23,263 nt of DNA, taken from GCA-2687515 sp963582805 (GTDB taxonomy: Bacteria; Pseudomonadota; Alphaproteobacteria; Rhodospirillales; UBA2165). A program made the position numbers and the translations under genes. The notes beneath the pieces were generated by a model. It searched no databases. It saw only the letters and a program-made list of their open reading frames with translations, and was not told the origin of the DNA. Shown here one piece after another: positions 15,729 through 23,249 of the stretch (positions within the stretch are counted from its first letter, which is position 1; every line of letters starts with the position of its first letter). Where the stretch lies: contig CAUZTZ010000023.1 in NCBI GenBank assembly GCA_963582805.1, positions 1-23,263 of the forward strand, given 5' to 3'.

Positions 15729-16943
15729 ATGAAAATGCGCGTACTCGTATATGGATTAAACTCAAGTCCGGAGCCGATCGGCGTCGGCAAGTATACCGGC
15801 GAGATGACCGCTTGGCTGGCCGCCAACGGGTGCCAGGTGCGCGTGGTGACCGCCTATCCTTATTATCCGGGATGGAAACGATACGCCGGCTATCGGGGCT
15901 GGCGCTATTGCAAGGCAATCGAAGACGGCGTGACCGTGGTGCGCTGCCCGCTCTATGTGCCGGCAAGGCCAAGCGGGGCGAAGCGCATGGCGCATCTGTT
16001 CTCATTCGCCGTTTTCAGCCTGCCCGCCGTGCTGTGGCAGGCCCTGACCTGGCGGCCCGATGCGGTCATCGCCATCGCACCCACTTTGTTTGCGGCTCCC
16101 GGTGCGGCCCTCGCCGGATGGATGGGCGGCGCCCGCACCTGGCTGCATATCCAGGATTTCGAAGTGGACGCGGCGTTCGAGCTGGGCCTCCTGGAAGGCG
16201 GCTGGCTGCGGCGTTTTGCGCTTGGGCTGGAGCGCTGGCTGCTTGGCCGGTTCACCCATGTATCCTCGATCTCCGAAAATATGTGCCGCCGCCTCGCCGA
16301 AAAGGGTGTTGCCGAAGACCGCATTCGCTTCCTGCCCAACTGGGTCGACACCAACGTGATCCGCCCGCTGGAGGACGCCGCCGCCATCCGCGCCGAGTTC
16401 GGTGTGCCGGCGGAGCCGCTGGTGGCCCTGTACGCCGGCAATATGAACGCCAAGCAGGGCATCGAAACCATCATCGAGGCGGCCCGGTTGATGCCCCCCG
16501 ATGCCAATGTGCGCTTCGTGATCGCCGGCGACGGTCCGTCCCGCACCCGTCTGGAGGCGATGGCGCAAGGCCTTGGCAATGTCCAGTTTTTGGCCCTGCA
16601 GCCGGCGGAAAAGTTGAACCGGCTTTTGAACCTCGCCGATATCCATCTCTTGCCGCAGCTTGCCGGCGCCGCCGATCTGGTGATGCCGTCGAAGCTGACC
16701 GGCATGATGGCATCGGCGCGCCCCGCGGTAGCCCTGGCCGCGCCCGGAACGCAGATCGCCGCCTCGGTGGCCCGCTTCGGATTGGTGGTGGCGCCGGAAG
16801 ATCCGTCGGCGCTCATCGCCGCCATTCAGCGCCTGGCCGGCGACCATGCCGAGCGCCGGCGGCTGGGCGAGGAAGCGCGGCGCATCGCGGTCCAGACCCT
16901 GGACCGCGCCTCAGTCCTGCAAGGTTTGAAAGATGCAATTTAA
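15729..16943 (+). CDS. wcaI: WcaI-family glycosyltransferase (GT4)
   Basis: From the ATG at 15729 this is a 404-residue GT4 protein that follows the WcaI/WbuB pattern along its whole length: MRVLVYGLNSSPEPIGVGKY near the start, YPYYPGW, VVRCPLYVPARPSGAKRM, TWLHIQDFEVDAAFELGL, FLPNWVDTN, VIAGDGPSR and DLVMPSKLTGMMASARP at about 315-331. In colanic acid synthesis WcaI is the predicted fucosyltransferase. That would fit the gmd gene 3 kb downstream, but the donor here is not proven. The longer frame from 15651 adds 26 residues of unlike character and is not favoured. No good Shine-Dalgarno is seen. Its TAA overlaps the stop of the GGDEF-EAL gene in a shared TTAA (16940-16943). Confidence 0.88.
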   Translation: MKMRVLVYGLNSSPEPIGVGKYTGEMTAWLAANGCQVRVVTAYPYYPGWKRYAGYRGWRYCKAIEDGVTVVRCPLYVPARPSGAKRMAHLFSFAVFSLPAVLWQALTWRPDAVIAIAPTLFAAPGAALAGWMGGARTWLHIQDFEVDAAFELGLLEGGWLRRFALGLERWLLGRFTHVSSISENMCRRLAEKGVAEDRIRFLPNWVDTNVIRPLEDAAAIRAEFGVPAEPLVALYAGNMNAKQGIETIIEAARLMPPDANVRFVIAGDGPSRTRLEAMAQGLGNVQFLALQPAEKLNRLLNLADIHLLPQLAGAADLVMPSKLTGMMASARPAVALAAPGTQIAASVARFGLVVAPEDPSALIAAIQRLAGDHAERRRLGEEARRIAVQTLDRASVLQGLKDAI

Positions 16944-19459
16944 GAAACGACGGCCAGCTTCGGCGCGGCCAGGGATTTTTGCGCCATTGTGGCGAAATCG
17001 GCGGCCGGCACCGGCTTCGAGAAATAATAACCCTGGATGAAATCGGCGCCCATGGAGCGCACCAGATTGAGCTGCTCCCGGGTTTCCACGCCTTCGGCCA
17101 CGACCTTGATATTCAGCGCCTGGGCCATGGCGATAATGGCGCCGACGAGGGCAAAGTCTTCGCTGCTTTCGTCCAAATTCATGATGAACGAGCGATCGAT
17201 TTTCAATATCTCCACCGAGAATTTTCGCAGCGCGCCGATCGACGAATAGCCCATCCCGAAATCATCCAGGCAGAGCCGGATGGGCAACTCGGTATTGTTG
17301 CTCATATGGGCGATGACGCGTTCCTTGTGGGTGTCGACGAAAATGTTTTCGGTGATCTCGAAGATAACCGCATTGTTGTCGACGCCGTGCGAGCCGAAGG
17401 CGTTCTTGATGGCTGCTTCGAGGACGCTCTCTTGAATTTGGCGGGGTGAAATATTGACCGCCAAGTAGAGTTTGTCGTGGCCGGCGCCATGCCATTCGCT
17501 TAGCTGGCGGCAGGCTTCGTTCATCACCCATTCGCCGATGGGGACGATGAGGCCGGTATCCTCGGCGATGGAGATAAATTCGTCGGGCGGCATGAAGCCC
17601 CGCTCCGGATGGTTCCAGCGGATCAGCGCTTCGGCGCCGGCGATGCGTTCGGTCCCGGCTTCGATGATCGGCTGGTAGTAAAGCACGAACTCGTCATTTT
17701 CCAAGGCGGTGCGCAACTCGCCTTCGACTTGCAGTTTGCGCATGGCTTCATGGTTCATTTCCGGAGTGAAGAAATGCAGCGTGTTGCGGCCGCCATCCTT
17801 GGCCTTGTACATGGCGGTGTCGGCGTTGCGGATCAGCGATTCCTTGTCGCTGGCGTCATCGGGATAAAGGGTAATGCCGATGCTGCCCGAAACAACCACC
17901 TCGACGCCGTCGATATCGTAGGGCTGCGACAGGCTGTGCAGAATTTTCTGCGCGACGATTTCCGAATCGTGCGCCGATTTGATGCCTGGCAGGATAATCG
18001 TGAACTCATCGCCGCCGAGGCGCGCAACCGTATCCACTTCGCGCACCGCTCCGTGCAGCCTTTGCCCGGCGGTGCGGATCAACTGATCGCCGGCATCATG
18101 GCCAAGGGTGTCGTTGATTTTCTTGAACCCGTCCAGATCGATGAACATCAGCGCAAGCTGCGTCTCTTCGCGCTTGCAGCGGGAAATTTCGGATGACAGC
18201 CGGTCGGAAAACATCATCCGGTTGGGCAGGTTGGTCAGGAAATCAAAATTGGCCTGGCGGTAAATGGTTTCTTCGTTGGCCTTGCGGATCGACACATCGC
18301 GCGCCGTCAGCAAATAGCCCTGTTCCTGATTGTCGCTGGGCAGCCCGGTCACGCCCAGCTCCAAATGGAACTCGGCGCCGTCGACACGGCGGCCGTCCAC
18401 CTCGAGGGCCGAAATCTCGCCCAAGGGCAGGCCCGAGGTTGTGCGCTGCCAGAACTCCTTAAGCTCGTCGTGGCCGCGCTTGGTGACCAGCCGCTCGATA
18501 TGGCGGCCCTGAATTTCCCCTTCGGGATATCCGAACATGCCTTGCGCGGAGCCGTTGAACGAGGTGATGCATCCCCGCTTGTCGACGGTGATCAAGCCAT
18601 CGATGGCCGATTCCACGATCGCCCGGATGCGCGCCTCGTTGTTGCGCGCCGATACGAACACCCCGTACATGTTGATGAACAATCCGACCAGCACCAGCAC
18701 GTAGGAGAATATTTTCAAAAGATGCGCGGCAATGAATGCGGCATCGAAGCCGACCAGCGACGCCGGCATAACAAGGACGTGTACGGCGAGGGTAAATATC
18801 AAGGCCAGGAACAGCCAAAACTCGATATCCGAATTGGCCATGTTGGGGCGCAGCATGAGCCGGAAAAACGCCGCCCCGAAAAGCGCCGCCGGAATAATCT
18901 CGCGCATGAAATTGAGGGTCCAGCCGCCGCGCGCCAACTCCAATAAAGGTACCAGCGCGATCAAGCCAACAAAGGCGACCACATAGATTGCGGCCAAAAT
19001 ATAGACTTTGATTTCCTCGGCGCCGCCAAGCCGGTGCCCGGACGATACATTCGCCGCCCCGGCGCGGCAGGCGACAAACAAAAATCCCGACAACAACAAG
19101 GCCCTGAGCAGCCACGACCATTGGATGATGGCGATTTGCGTGGAGGGCAAATAATGCACCAGGGTTTCGGTGGTCACCAGGGCGCTGAAGCCTTCGAGCA
19201 TGGCGATCCCTGAGAAGCCGACGCCCAGATAGAGGAACAAACGGCTTTTCTTGGAGTAATAGCGGATCAGCGACATGGCGCCGGCGATGGCCGCCACAAT
19301 CGCCGCCGAGAAGGCGAGCACCGTATAGAAATTGGCGCCACTGGAGATTTGCGGGGAAAGGCGGGTCACCGCAAAACTGACGGCAATTGCTGCCGATGCC
19401 CATAACACCATGGCAAAGGCGCGGCTGCCCTCGTTTTCTATTTTGGCCGTATTTTTCAT
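16940..19459 (-). CDS. Membrane PAS-GGDEF-EAL cyclic-di-GMP protein
   Basis: This 839-residue protein has about eight membrane segments (roughly residues 15-268, MASE3-like in feel), a PAS domain at about 275-390, a GGDEF domain at about 400-560 and an EAL domain at about 575-830. The diguanylate cyclase site is intact (GGDEF at 482-486) and an RxxD inhibitory site (REVD, 473-476) sits five residues before it. The phosphodiesterase site is also intact: EAL at 610-612, NIS, EITEN, LDDFGMGYSS, KIDRSF, EGVET and QGYYFSKP. It could therefore make or break c-di-GMP, with one activity dominant or switched by the membrane/PAS sensor. c-di-GMP commonly controls exopolysaccharide output, so a regulatory role for this locus is a fair inference. 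No good ribosome site is seen before the ATG. A dyad lies just upstream. Confidence 0.93.
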   Translation of the reverse strand: MKNTAKIENEGSRAFAMVLWASAAIAVSFAVTRLSPQISSGANFYTVLAFSAAIVAAIAGAMSLIRYYSKKSRLFLYLGVGFSGIAMLEGFSALVTTETLVHYLPSTQIAIIQWSWLLRALLLSGFLFVACRAGAANVSSGHRLGGAEEIKVYILAAIYVVAFVGLIALVPLLELARGGWTLNFMREIIPAALFGAAFFRLMLRPNMANSDIEFWLFLALIFTLAVHVLVMPASLVGFDAAFIAAHLLKIFSYVLVLVGLFINMYGVFVSARNNEARIRAIVESAIDGLITVDKRGCITSFNGSAQGMFGYPEGEIQGRHIERLVTKRGHDELKEFWQRTTSGLPLGEISALEVDGRRVDGAEFHLELGVTGLPSDNQEQGYLLTARDVSIRKANEETIYRQANFDFLTNLPNRMMFSDRLSSEISRCKREETQLALMFIDLDGFKKINDTLGHDAGDQLIRTAGQRLHGAVREVDTVARLGGDEFTIILPGIKSAHDSEIVAQKILHSLSQPYDIDGVEVVVSGSIGITLYPDDASDKESLIRNADTAMYKAKDGGRNTLHFFTPEMNHEAMRKLQVEGELRTALENDEFVLYYQPIIEAGTERIAGAEALIRWNHPERGFMPPDEFISIAEDTGLIVPIGEWVMNEACRQLSEWHGAGHDKLYLAVNISPRQIQESVLEAAIKNAFGSHGVDNNAVIFEITENIFVDTHKERVIAHMSNNTELPIRLCLDDFGMGYSSIGALRKFSVEILKIDRSFIMNLDESSEDFALVGAIIAMAQALNIKVVAEGVETREQLNLVRSMGADFIQGYYFSKPVPAADFATMAQKSLAAPKLAVVS

Positions 19460-19476
19460 TTTTTTCGTGTCTTAAT

Positions 19477-19490
19477 CGGTTTAAAAACCG
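19477..19490. promoter_or_regulatory. Candidate operator dyad upstream of the GGDEF-EAL gene
   Basis: A perfect 6-bp inverted repeat, CGGTTT-AA-AAACCG, lies 18-31 nt upstream of the GGDEF-EAL start codon. Its compact size and position within the leader or core promoter suggest a regulator site or a small leader hairpin. No repeat of the same site was noticed elsewhere in the window, so function is speculative. Confidence 0.3.
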
Positions 19491-19543
19491 GTGCATCCAA
19501 TTCTAATTGCTGACTTTTTTTATATCGGGATGGGCGCGGCCAA

Positions 19544-19990
19544 TTACCAGCAAAAATATTGCATTTCTTTTAAAAAACCGCCCGCCGGGGGCGGCGCCCA
19601 ATATCGGGAGAATTGCTGATTTTCGTCCGGTTCCGGGGCGCTTGGCTGGGCGCGTGCGGCGATCAGCCAGACAATCCCAAGCGCAACGCCGATGCCGGCC
19701 ACATTGGCGACGCCGTCCGATAATGATGCGGTGCGCCCGGGCATGAAGTGCTGCAAAATCTCGGAGCCGGCGGCGAACAGCGCCAACGCGCCGATCATCA
19801 AGCCGCGCCCCAATTTCGGGATCGGGATGGAGAACGGCAAATAGGCCAGGAAAAAATAGGTCGCCAGGTGCAGCACAACATCCACATGCAATTCCCCCGG
19901 CGGGCCGAGGTTGGGCTTGAGCGAAAACAGGGCGACCACAATGAACCCGCCGATCCAAAGGAGGCTGCCGAGACGCGCCGAAATTCTCAT
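19544..19990 (-). CDS. VanZ-like family membrane protein
   Basis: This 148-residue protein has four predicted membrane segments (about 7-24, 37-52, 62-78, 92-113) and the VanZ-like pattern: HLATYFFLAYLPF with H41 and Y45, EILQHFMPGRTASLSD at 77-92 and DGVANVAGIGVALG. Small VanZ-like proteins are frequent beside polysaccharide loci but their biochemical role is unknown; VanZ itself gives low-level teicoplanin resistance. The ATG at 19990 is preceded by AAAGGTG about 10 nt upstream. The last ~35 residues (from AQPSAPEPDENQQ) are unlike the family, and an intrinsic terminator lies within the codons of that tail, so the true C-terminus may have been displaced. It is divergent from gmd and followed on its strand by the GGDEF-EAL gene. 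Confidence 0.85.
   Translation of the reverse strand: MRISARLGSLLWIGGFIVVALFSLKPNLGPPGELHVDVVLHLATYFFLAYLPFSIPIPKLGRGLMIGALALFAAGSEILQHFMPGRTASLSDGVANVAGIGVALGIVWLIAARAQPSAPEPDENQQFSRYWAPPPAGGFLKEMQYFCW
19572..19594 (-). terminator. Intrinsic terminator inside the 3' end of the VanZ-like gene
   Basis: Read on the minus strand, the sequence is CCGCCC, a 5-nt loop CCGGC, GGGCGG, then six T (19577 to 19572). This is a six-pair, all-GC stem with a U-tract, the standard form of a rho-independent terminator. It ends 28 nt before the VanZ-like stop codon, so it overlaps the reading frame. It would insulate the GGDEF-EAL gene from VanZ transcription. Confidence 0.7.
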
Positions 19991-20082
19991 ATCCGTTTCA
20001 CCTTTTCCATACCCATCGCAAATGCGTTACAGTCATTCGCGCCAAACTGCGGGCTATCTAAATGGTATATTGGGATTAATTC
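19991..20082. promoter_or_regulatory. Divergent intergenic region between the VanZ-like gene and gmd
   Basis: These 92 nt must drive both genes. On the plus strand TATATT at 20066-20071 is a possible -10 but has no good -35 at 16-18 nt and lies very close to the gmd start. GGGA at 20072-20075 is the gmd ribosome site. On the minus strand AAAGGTG precedes the VanZ-like ATG. No exact promoter is claimed. Confidence 0.35.
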
Positions 20083-21147
20083 ATGGCAGACAAGATCGCA
20101 TTCATCACCGGCGTCACCGGACAGGACGGCGCTTACCTGGCTGAGTTCCTTTTGAAGAAGGGCTACCAGGTGCACGGCGTCAAACGGCGCTCGTCCTCGT
20201 TCAACACCGGACGTGTCGATCACATCTATCTGGACCCGCATCTGGAGGACGTTAATTTCTTCATGCATTACGGCGACATGACCGACGCCACCAACCTCAT
20301 CCGTCTGGTGCAGACGGTCCAGCCAACGGAGATTTATAACCTGGCGGCGCAAAGCCATGTGCAGGTCAGTTTCGAGACGCCCGAATACACCGCCAACGGC
20401 GATGCCCTCGGCACGCTTAGATTGCTCGAAGCGGTCCGCATTCTCAAATTGGAAGACAGCGCCCGCTTTTACCAGGCCTCCACGTCCGAATTGTACGGCG
20501 ACGTTGCTGAAACGCCGCAGACCGAAACCACGCCGTTCCGGCCGCGCTCGCCTTACGCGGCGGCCAAGCTGTACGCCTATTGGATCACCGTCAATTACCG
20601 CGAAGCGTACGGCATGTTCGCCTCCAACGGCATCCTGTTCAACCATGAGAGCCCGCTGCGTGGCGAGACGTTCGTCACCCGCAAGATCACCCGCGCCGTG
20701 GCGGCCATGGAGCTTGGCCATCAGGACCGGCTCTATCTCGGCAATCTGGACGCCTTGCGCGACTGGGGCGATGCCCGCGATTACGTAGAAGGCATGTGGC
20801 GCATCCTGCAGCACGATGAGCCGGACGATTTCGTGCTGGCGACCGGCGAGCAGCACAGCGTCCGCGAGTTTGTCGAACTGGCCTTTGGCCATGTGGGCCG
20901 CCGGGTGGAATGGCAGGGCAGCGGCACGGACGAGCAGGGCCTGGACGCGGCCTCCGGCGACGTGCTGGTGGAAATCGACGCACGCTATTTCCGCCCGACC
21001 GAGGTGGAAACACTTTTGGGTGATCCATCCAAGGCAGCCAAGATTTTGGGCTGGAAGCACACGACCAAGTTCGCCACGCTGGTCGAAGACATGATGGCCT
21101 CCGACCTGGCGCTCCTCAAAAAAGAAGGCTACCACGTAGAGGCGTAG
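20083..21147 (+). CDS. gmd: GDP-mannose 4,6-dehydratase
   Basis: This 354-residue extended short-chain dehydrogenase converts GDP-D-mannose to GDP-4-dehydro-6-deoxy-D-mannose, the branch point to GDP-L-fucose, GDP-D-rhamnose, GDP-perosamine and others. The NADP-binding loop is GVTGQDG at 10-16, followed by KRRSSSFNTGRVDH, which marks Gmd proteins. The catalytic set is T134 in STSELYG, E136, and Y158/K162 in YAAAK; the substrate-binding NHESPLRGETFVTRKI is intact. Length is close to the family norm (about 340-375). The ATG follows GGGA by 7 nt. It stands alone: divergent from the VanZ-like gene and followed by about 370 nt without a gene. The 4-ketoreductase needed to finish the sugar (Fcl or Rmd type) is not in the window. 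Confidence 0.96.
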   Translation: MADKIAFITGVTGQDGAYLAEFLLKKGYQVHGVKRRSSSFNTGRVDHIYLDPHLEDVNFFMHYGDMTDATNLIRLVQTVQPTEIYNLAAQSHVQVSFETPEYTANGDALGTLRLLEAVRILKLEDSARFYQASTSELYGDVAETPQTETTPFRPRSPYAAAKLYAYWITVNYREAYGMFASNGILFNHESPLRGETFVTRKITRAVAAMELGHQDRLYLGNLDALRDWGDARDYVEGMWRILQHDEPDDFVLATGEQHSVREFVELAFGHVGRRVEWQGSGTDEQGLDAASGDVLVEIDARYFRPTEVETLLGDPSKAAKILGWKHTTKFATLVEDMMASDLALLKKEGYHVEA

Positions 21148-21515
21148 AGAAAGTCTTATTTCGTGCGACATGATTTCGGGTAATATCCGGTATGGATTGG
21201 TATGGATTGGTATGGATTGGTATGGATAAGTATGGGTAAACGGGCGCCGGCGCGCAGCGGTCTGGGCTGGCTGGGCGGTGTCCGGCGCATTATTGGATGG
21301 TCCTATTCTCGAATGACAAAGAGCAGGAGTCTTATGTAGTTTGTTGAGCTGCGATTGCAAGTGCCGCCGGGGCGGGCTTGGCAATAAGCGACGCGGGTAT
21401 TTCTTGAGCATATTTGCTTGGCTATTCGAATTGAACCGGCCGCATCATTAACTTGCAGGATTATCCAAATTTAACTTTTTGTTCGAAATCAGTGATTAAT
21501 GTTAAGTTCATTTGC
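21148..21515. other. Non-coding gap between gmd and the split membrane gene
   Basis: These 368 nt hold no convincing gene. The composition falls from GC-rich to AT-rich from left to right. A 10-bp tandem repeat lies at 21191-21240, followed by a GC-rich patch (21241-21290). No intrinsic terminator for gmd and no clean promoter for the downstream gene were recognised. A frame is open from a TTG at 21453 but has no ribosome site. Confidence 0.6.
21191..21240. repeat. Five-unit 10-bp tandem repeat (TATGGATTGG)
   Basis: Three identical consecutive copies of TATGGATTGG (21191-21220) are followed by two degenerate copies, TATGGATAAG and TATGGGTAAA (21221-21240). The 10-bp period is close to one helical turn, so units would lie on the same face of the DNA. 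The array begins 43 nt after the gmd stop codon. It could be a slipped-strand microsatellite, a regulator array or a scar at a composition boundary. Confidence 0.9.
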
Positions 21516-21836
21516 ATGACTATCATCCGCTCGACAGAGCGCGCTTTGGTTTCAATAGTTTTGTTTTTGACCGTGCTGCTTGGATTTTCGGTCGAGCCGA
21601 GTTACGCCGCCCACTTAACGTCCAAATGGGATCAGCCCAACTTTGCAATGCCTACCTGTAAAGTGAATGCTGATTCGAAGTGGTCGGATTTAGAGGTGTG
21701 GATTTGGAATCGGATCTGTTTGAGTACCAACGCCGATGTCATCGACATCGATGATTATTTGGAATCCGGGTTACAATTTGACGAATATTACTTTTTGGGC
21801 GGTCCGGTTGGAGCCTTCGATAAATGTTCCACATAA
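21516..21836 (+). CDS. N-terminal part of a TAA-split signal-peptide membrane protein
   Basis: The chosen ATG at 21516 gives 106 residues beginning MTIIRSTERALVSIVLFLTV, a clean Sec signal peptide with likely cleavage after SYA or YAA near residue 31-32. The mature part contains a WIWNRICLSTNADVIDIDDY segment before a TAA at 21834-21836. The next frame, 6 nt later, is in the same phase and continues what looks like one domain, so this is best read as the front of a gene broken by a nonsense codon, or recoded there. GC is markedly lower than in the polysaccharide genes. The frame extends upstream to TTG 21453, but the signal peptide argues for the ATG. Function unknown; alone the fragment would be a small periplasmic peptide. 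Confidence 0.62.
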   Translation: MTIIRSTERALVSIVLFLTVLLGFSVEPSYAAHLTSKWDQPNFAMPTCKVNADSKWSDLEVWIWNRICLSTNADVIDIDDYLESGLQFDEYYFLGGPVGAFDKCST

Positions 21837-21842
21837 CGGGCG

Positions 21843-23249
21843 TTGTCACCGGATTTCATAATATCTCTGCTGCTAAACAATAAACACAAATCCGCTCTGC
21901 CGTTTTCCGGAGTTCGGATTGCCGGCGCGGTATTCGAGAAAGATTTTGTGCTGTCCGGCGCAAATATTGCGCACGAATTGTGGTTGGAAAACTCCTGTTT
22001 CCGGGGGATTGTTAATTTTGATACGACCGTATTTGAAAAGGACGTTTCGCTAAGAGGCTCGACCTTCGAAGATATCCTTTCGTTGCGGCTGACCACCGCG
22101 AAGGCCCGAATTTCAGCCAGATTTATCGATGCGCTGGGTCGGCCCGACGCCAATGGACGCCGAACAAATAAGGTAAATCTGGACAGTTTAACTGTCGGCC
22201 GAAATCTGATTCTGGCGAACGGACGTTTCCATGAAATCCAAGGCAACAACCTGAAGGTTTCGGGTATTGCAGATTTCACCAATTCGAAAATTGCCGCTGC
22301 AGATTTTTCAAACGCGAATATTGCCGGCACGTTTGTATTACGCCGGGCCGAAATAACAGATCACTTTTTTGCAAATCGTATTGTTGTCGGCGGTTCACTT
22401 TTGATGAAAGGGTCCAAGGCGCTTAAAGCAGATTCGATATTCGCGTCGGTTAAGTTGCGCGGCGCCAGAATCTCGGGCGATCTCGATATTTCTCGGGCCA
22501 AAGTTTCCTGCCAAATTACAAATTTTCCCAAAATCGATTTTGCCCAAATGAAAATTGGCGGTCAGTTTACGCTCGAAAGCACGACCTTGAGCGCCTCCAT
22601 TCCGGAAAGCAGAACCTGCAATATTGATTTGTCCGGCACCGATGTGGAGGGCGCCTTCATTATCAGGCGCACAAATTATCAGCCGGGAGTGAAATTCGAC
22701 CTGCGCGGGTTACACTACCGAAGCATACATACCGAGGGAAATTCGGCTTCCTTCATGCCACTCGCCCGCCTGCTTATCAACTCCCATAGTTCGCCCGATC
22801 CGTACAATTTCCTCGCCGAAATTTTGAGAAATCAAGGAAACGTATCGCTTGCCCGTAAATTTCTAATTGCAAAGAAGGACCGCGAATTAGATGAAGAAAC
22901 TTGGGGCAATTTCTTTAGTAAATTCGGATTGTGGTTATCCAAACACACCATTGGATACGGGCATGATTTTGTCCAGGTGCTCAAATTGTTTATGGGGGTC
23001 TGGGCATTTGGGGCGATTTTCATTTGGCGGGCAAAGTGCGGGCGGAACGTGAACATAATTCATGGCACTTCGGTCAATAGTTTAGCCTATAGCCTCGATA
23101 TGTTGTTGCCAATCATAAGTTTGAGAAAAGCGCACGACGATCATGTGGATTTGAAAGGACTAATTGCGTTGTATTTTTATTTTCACAAGATATTCGGTTA
23201 TTATTTAACGATTTTCGTGATTGCCGGTCTGTCAGGCATCACCCAGTAA
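21843..23249 (+). CDS. C-terminal part of the TAA-split gene: beta-helix-like domain plus two membrane segments
   Basis: This 468-residue frame is in the same phase as the preceding fragment and could only start at TTG 21843 or later. It begins with irregular short repeats, such as VRIAGAVFEKDFVLSGANIAH, FDTTVFEKDVSLRGSTFE and ADFTNSKIAAADFSNANIAG, which resemble pentapeptide-repeat or beta-helix proteins. Near the end are two membrane segments (about 372-396 and 438-460) around an LDMLLPIISLRKAHDD loop and a SKHTIGYGHDF segment before the first. I recognise the general layout as that of an uncharacterised membrane protein group with a repeat domain followed by a two-helix C-terminus, but know no function. 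If translation restarts at the TTG, the product lacks a signal peptide and its topology would change. The stop is 14 nt before the window ends. GC is about 45% in a sampled line. Confidence 0.68.
   Translation: MSPDFIISLLLNNKHKSALPFSGVRIAGAVFEKDFVLSGANIAHELWLENSCFRGIVNFDTTVFEKDVSLRGSTFEDILSLRLTTAKARISARFIDALGRPDANGRRTNKVNLDSLTVGRNLILANGRFHEIQGNNLKVSGIADFTNSKIAAADFSNANIAGTFVLRRAEITDHFFANRIVVGGSLLMKGSKALKADSIFASVKLRGARISGDLDISRAKVSCQITNFPKIDFAQMKIGGQFTLESTTLSASIPESRTCNIDLSGTDVEGAFIIRRTNYQPGVKFDLRGLHYRSIHTEGNSASFMPLARLLINSHSSPDPYNFLAEILRNQGNVSLARKFLIAKKDRELDEETWGNFFSKFGLWLSKHTIGYGHDFVQVLKLFMGVWAFGAIFIWRAKCGRNVNIIHGTSVNSLAYSLDMLLPIISLRKAHDDHVDLKGLIALYFYFHKIFGYYLTIFVIAGLSGITQ

Noticed and set aside
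14627..17449. 940-codon plus-strand frame across several genes
   Set aside because: It runs antisense through an FkbM, a GT2 and the GGDEF-EAL gene and out of frame through the WcaI-type gene, all of which have clear motifs. It has no recognisable domain; long spurious frames are common in GC-rich DNA.
21191..21240. CRISPR array
   Set aside because: The units are 10 bp and contiguous, without spacers.
19987..21411. 474-codon minus-strand frame antisense to gmd
   Set aside because: It covers the whole of gmd in reverse and translates the 10-bp repeat into a Tyr/Pro/Ile-rich stretch. No family resemblance, while gmd is unmistakable.
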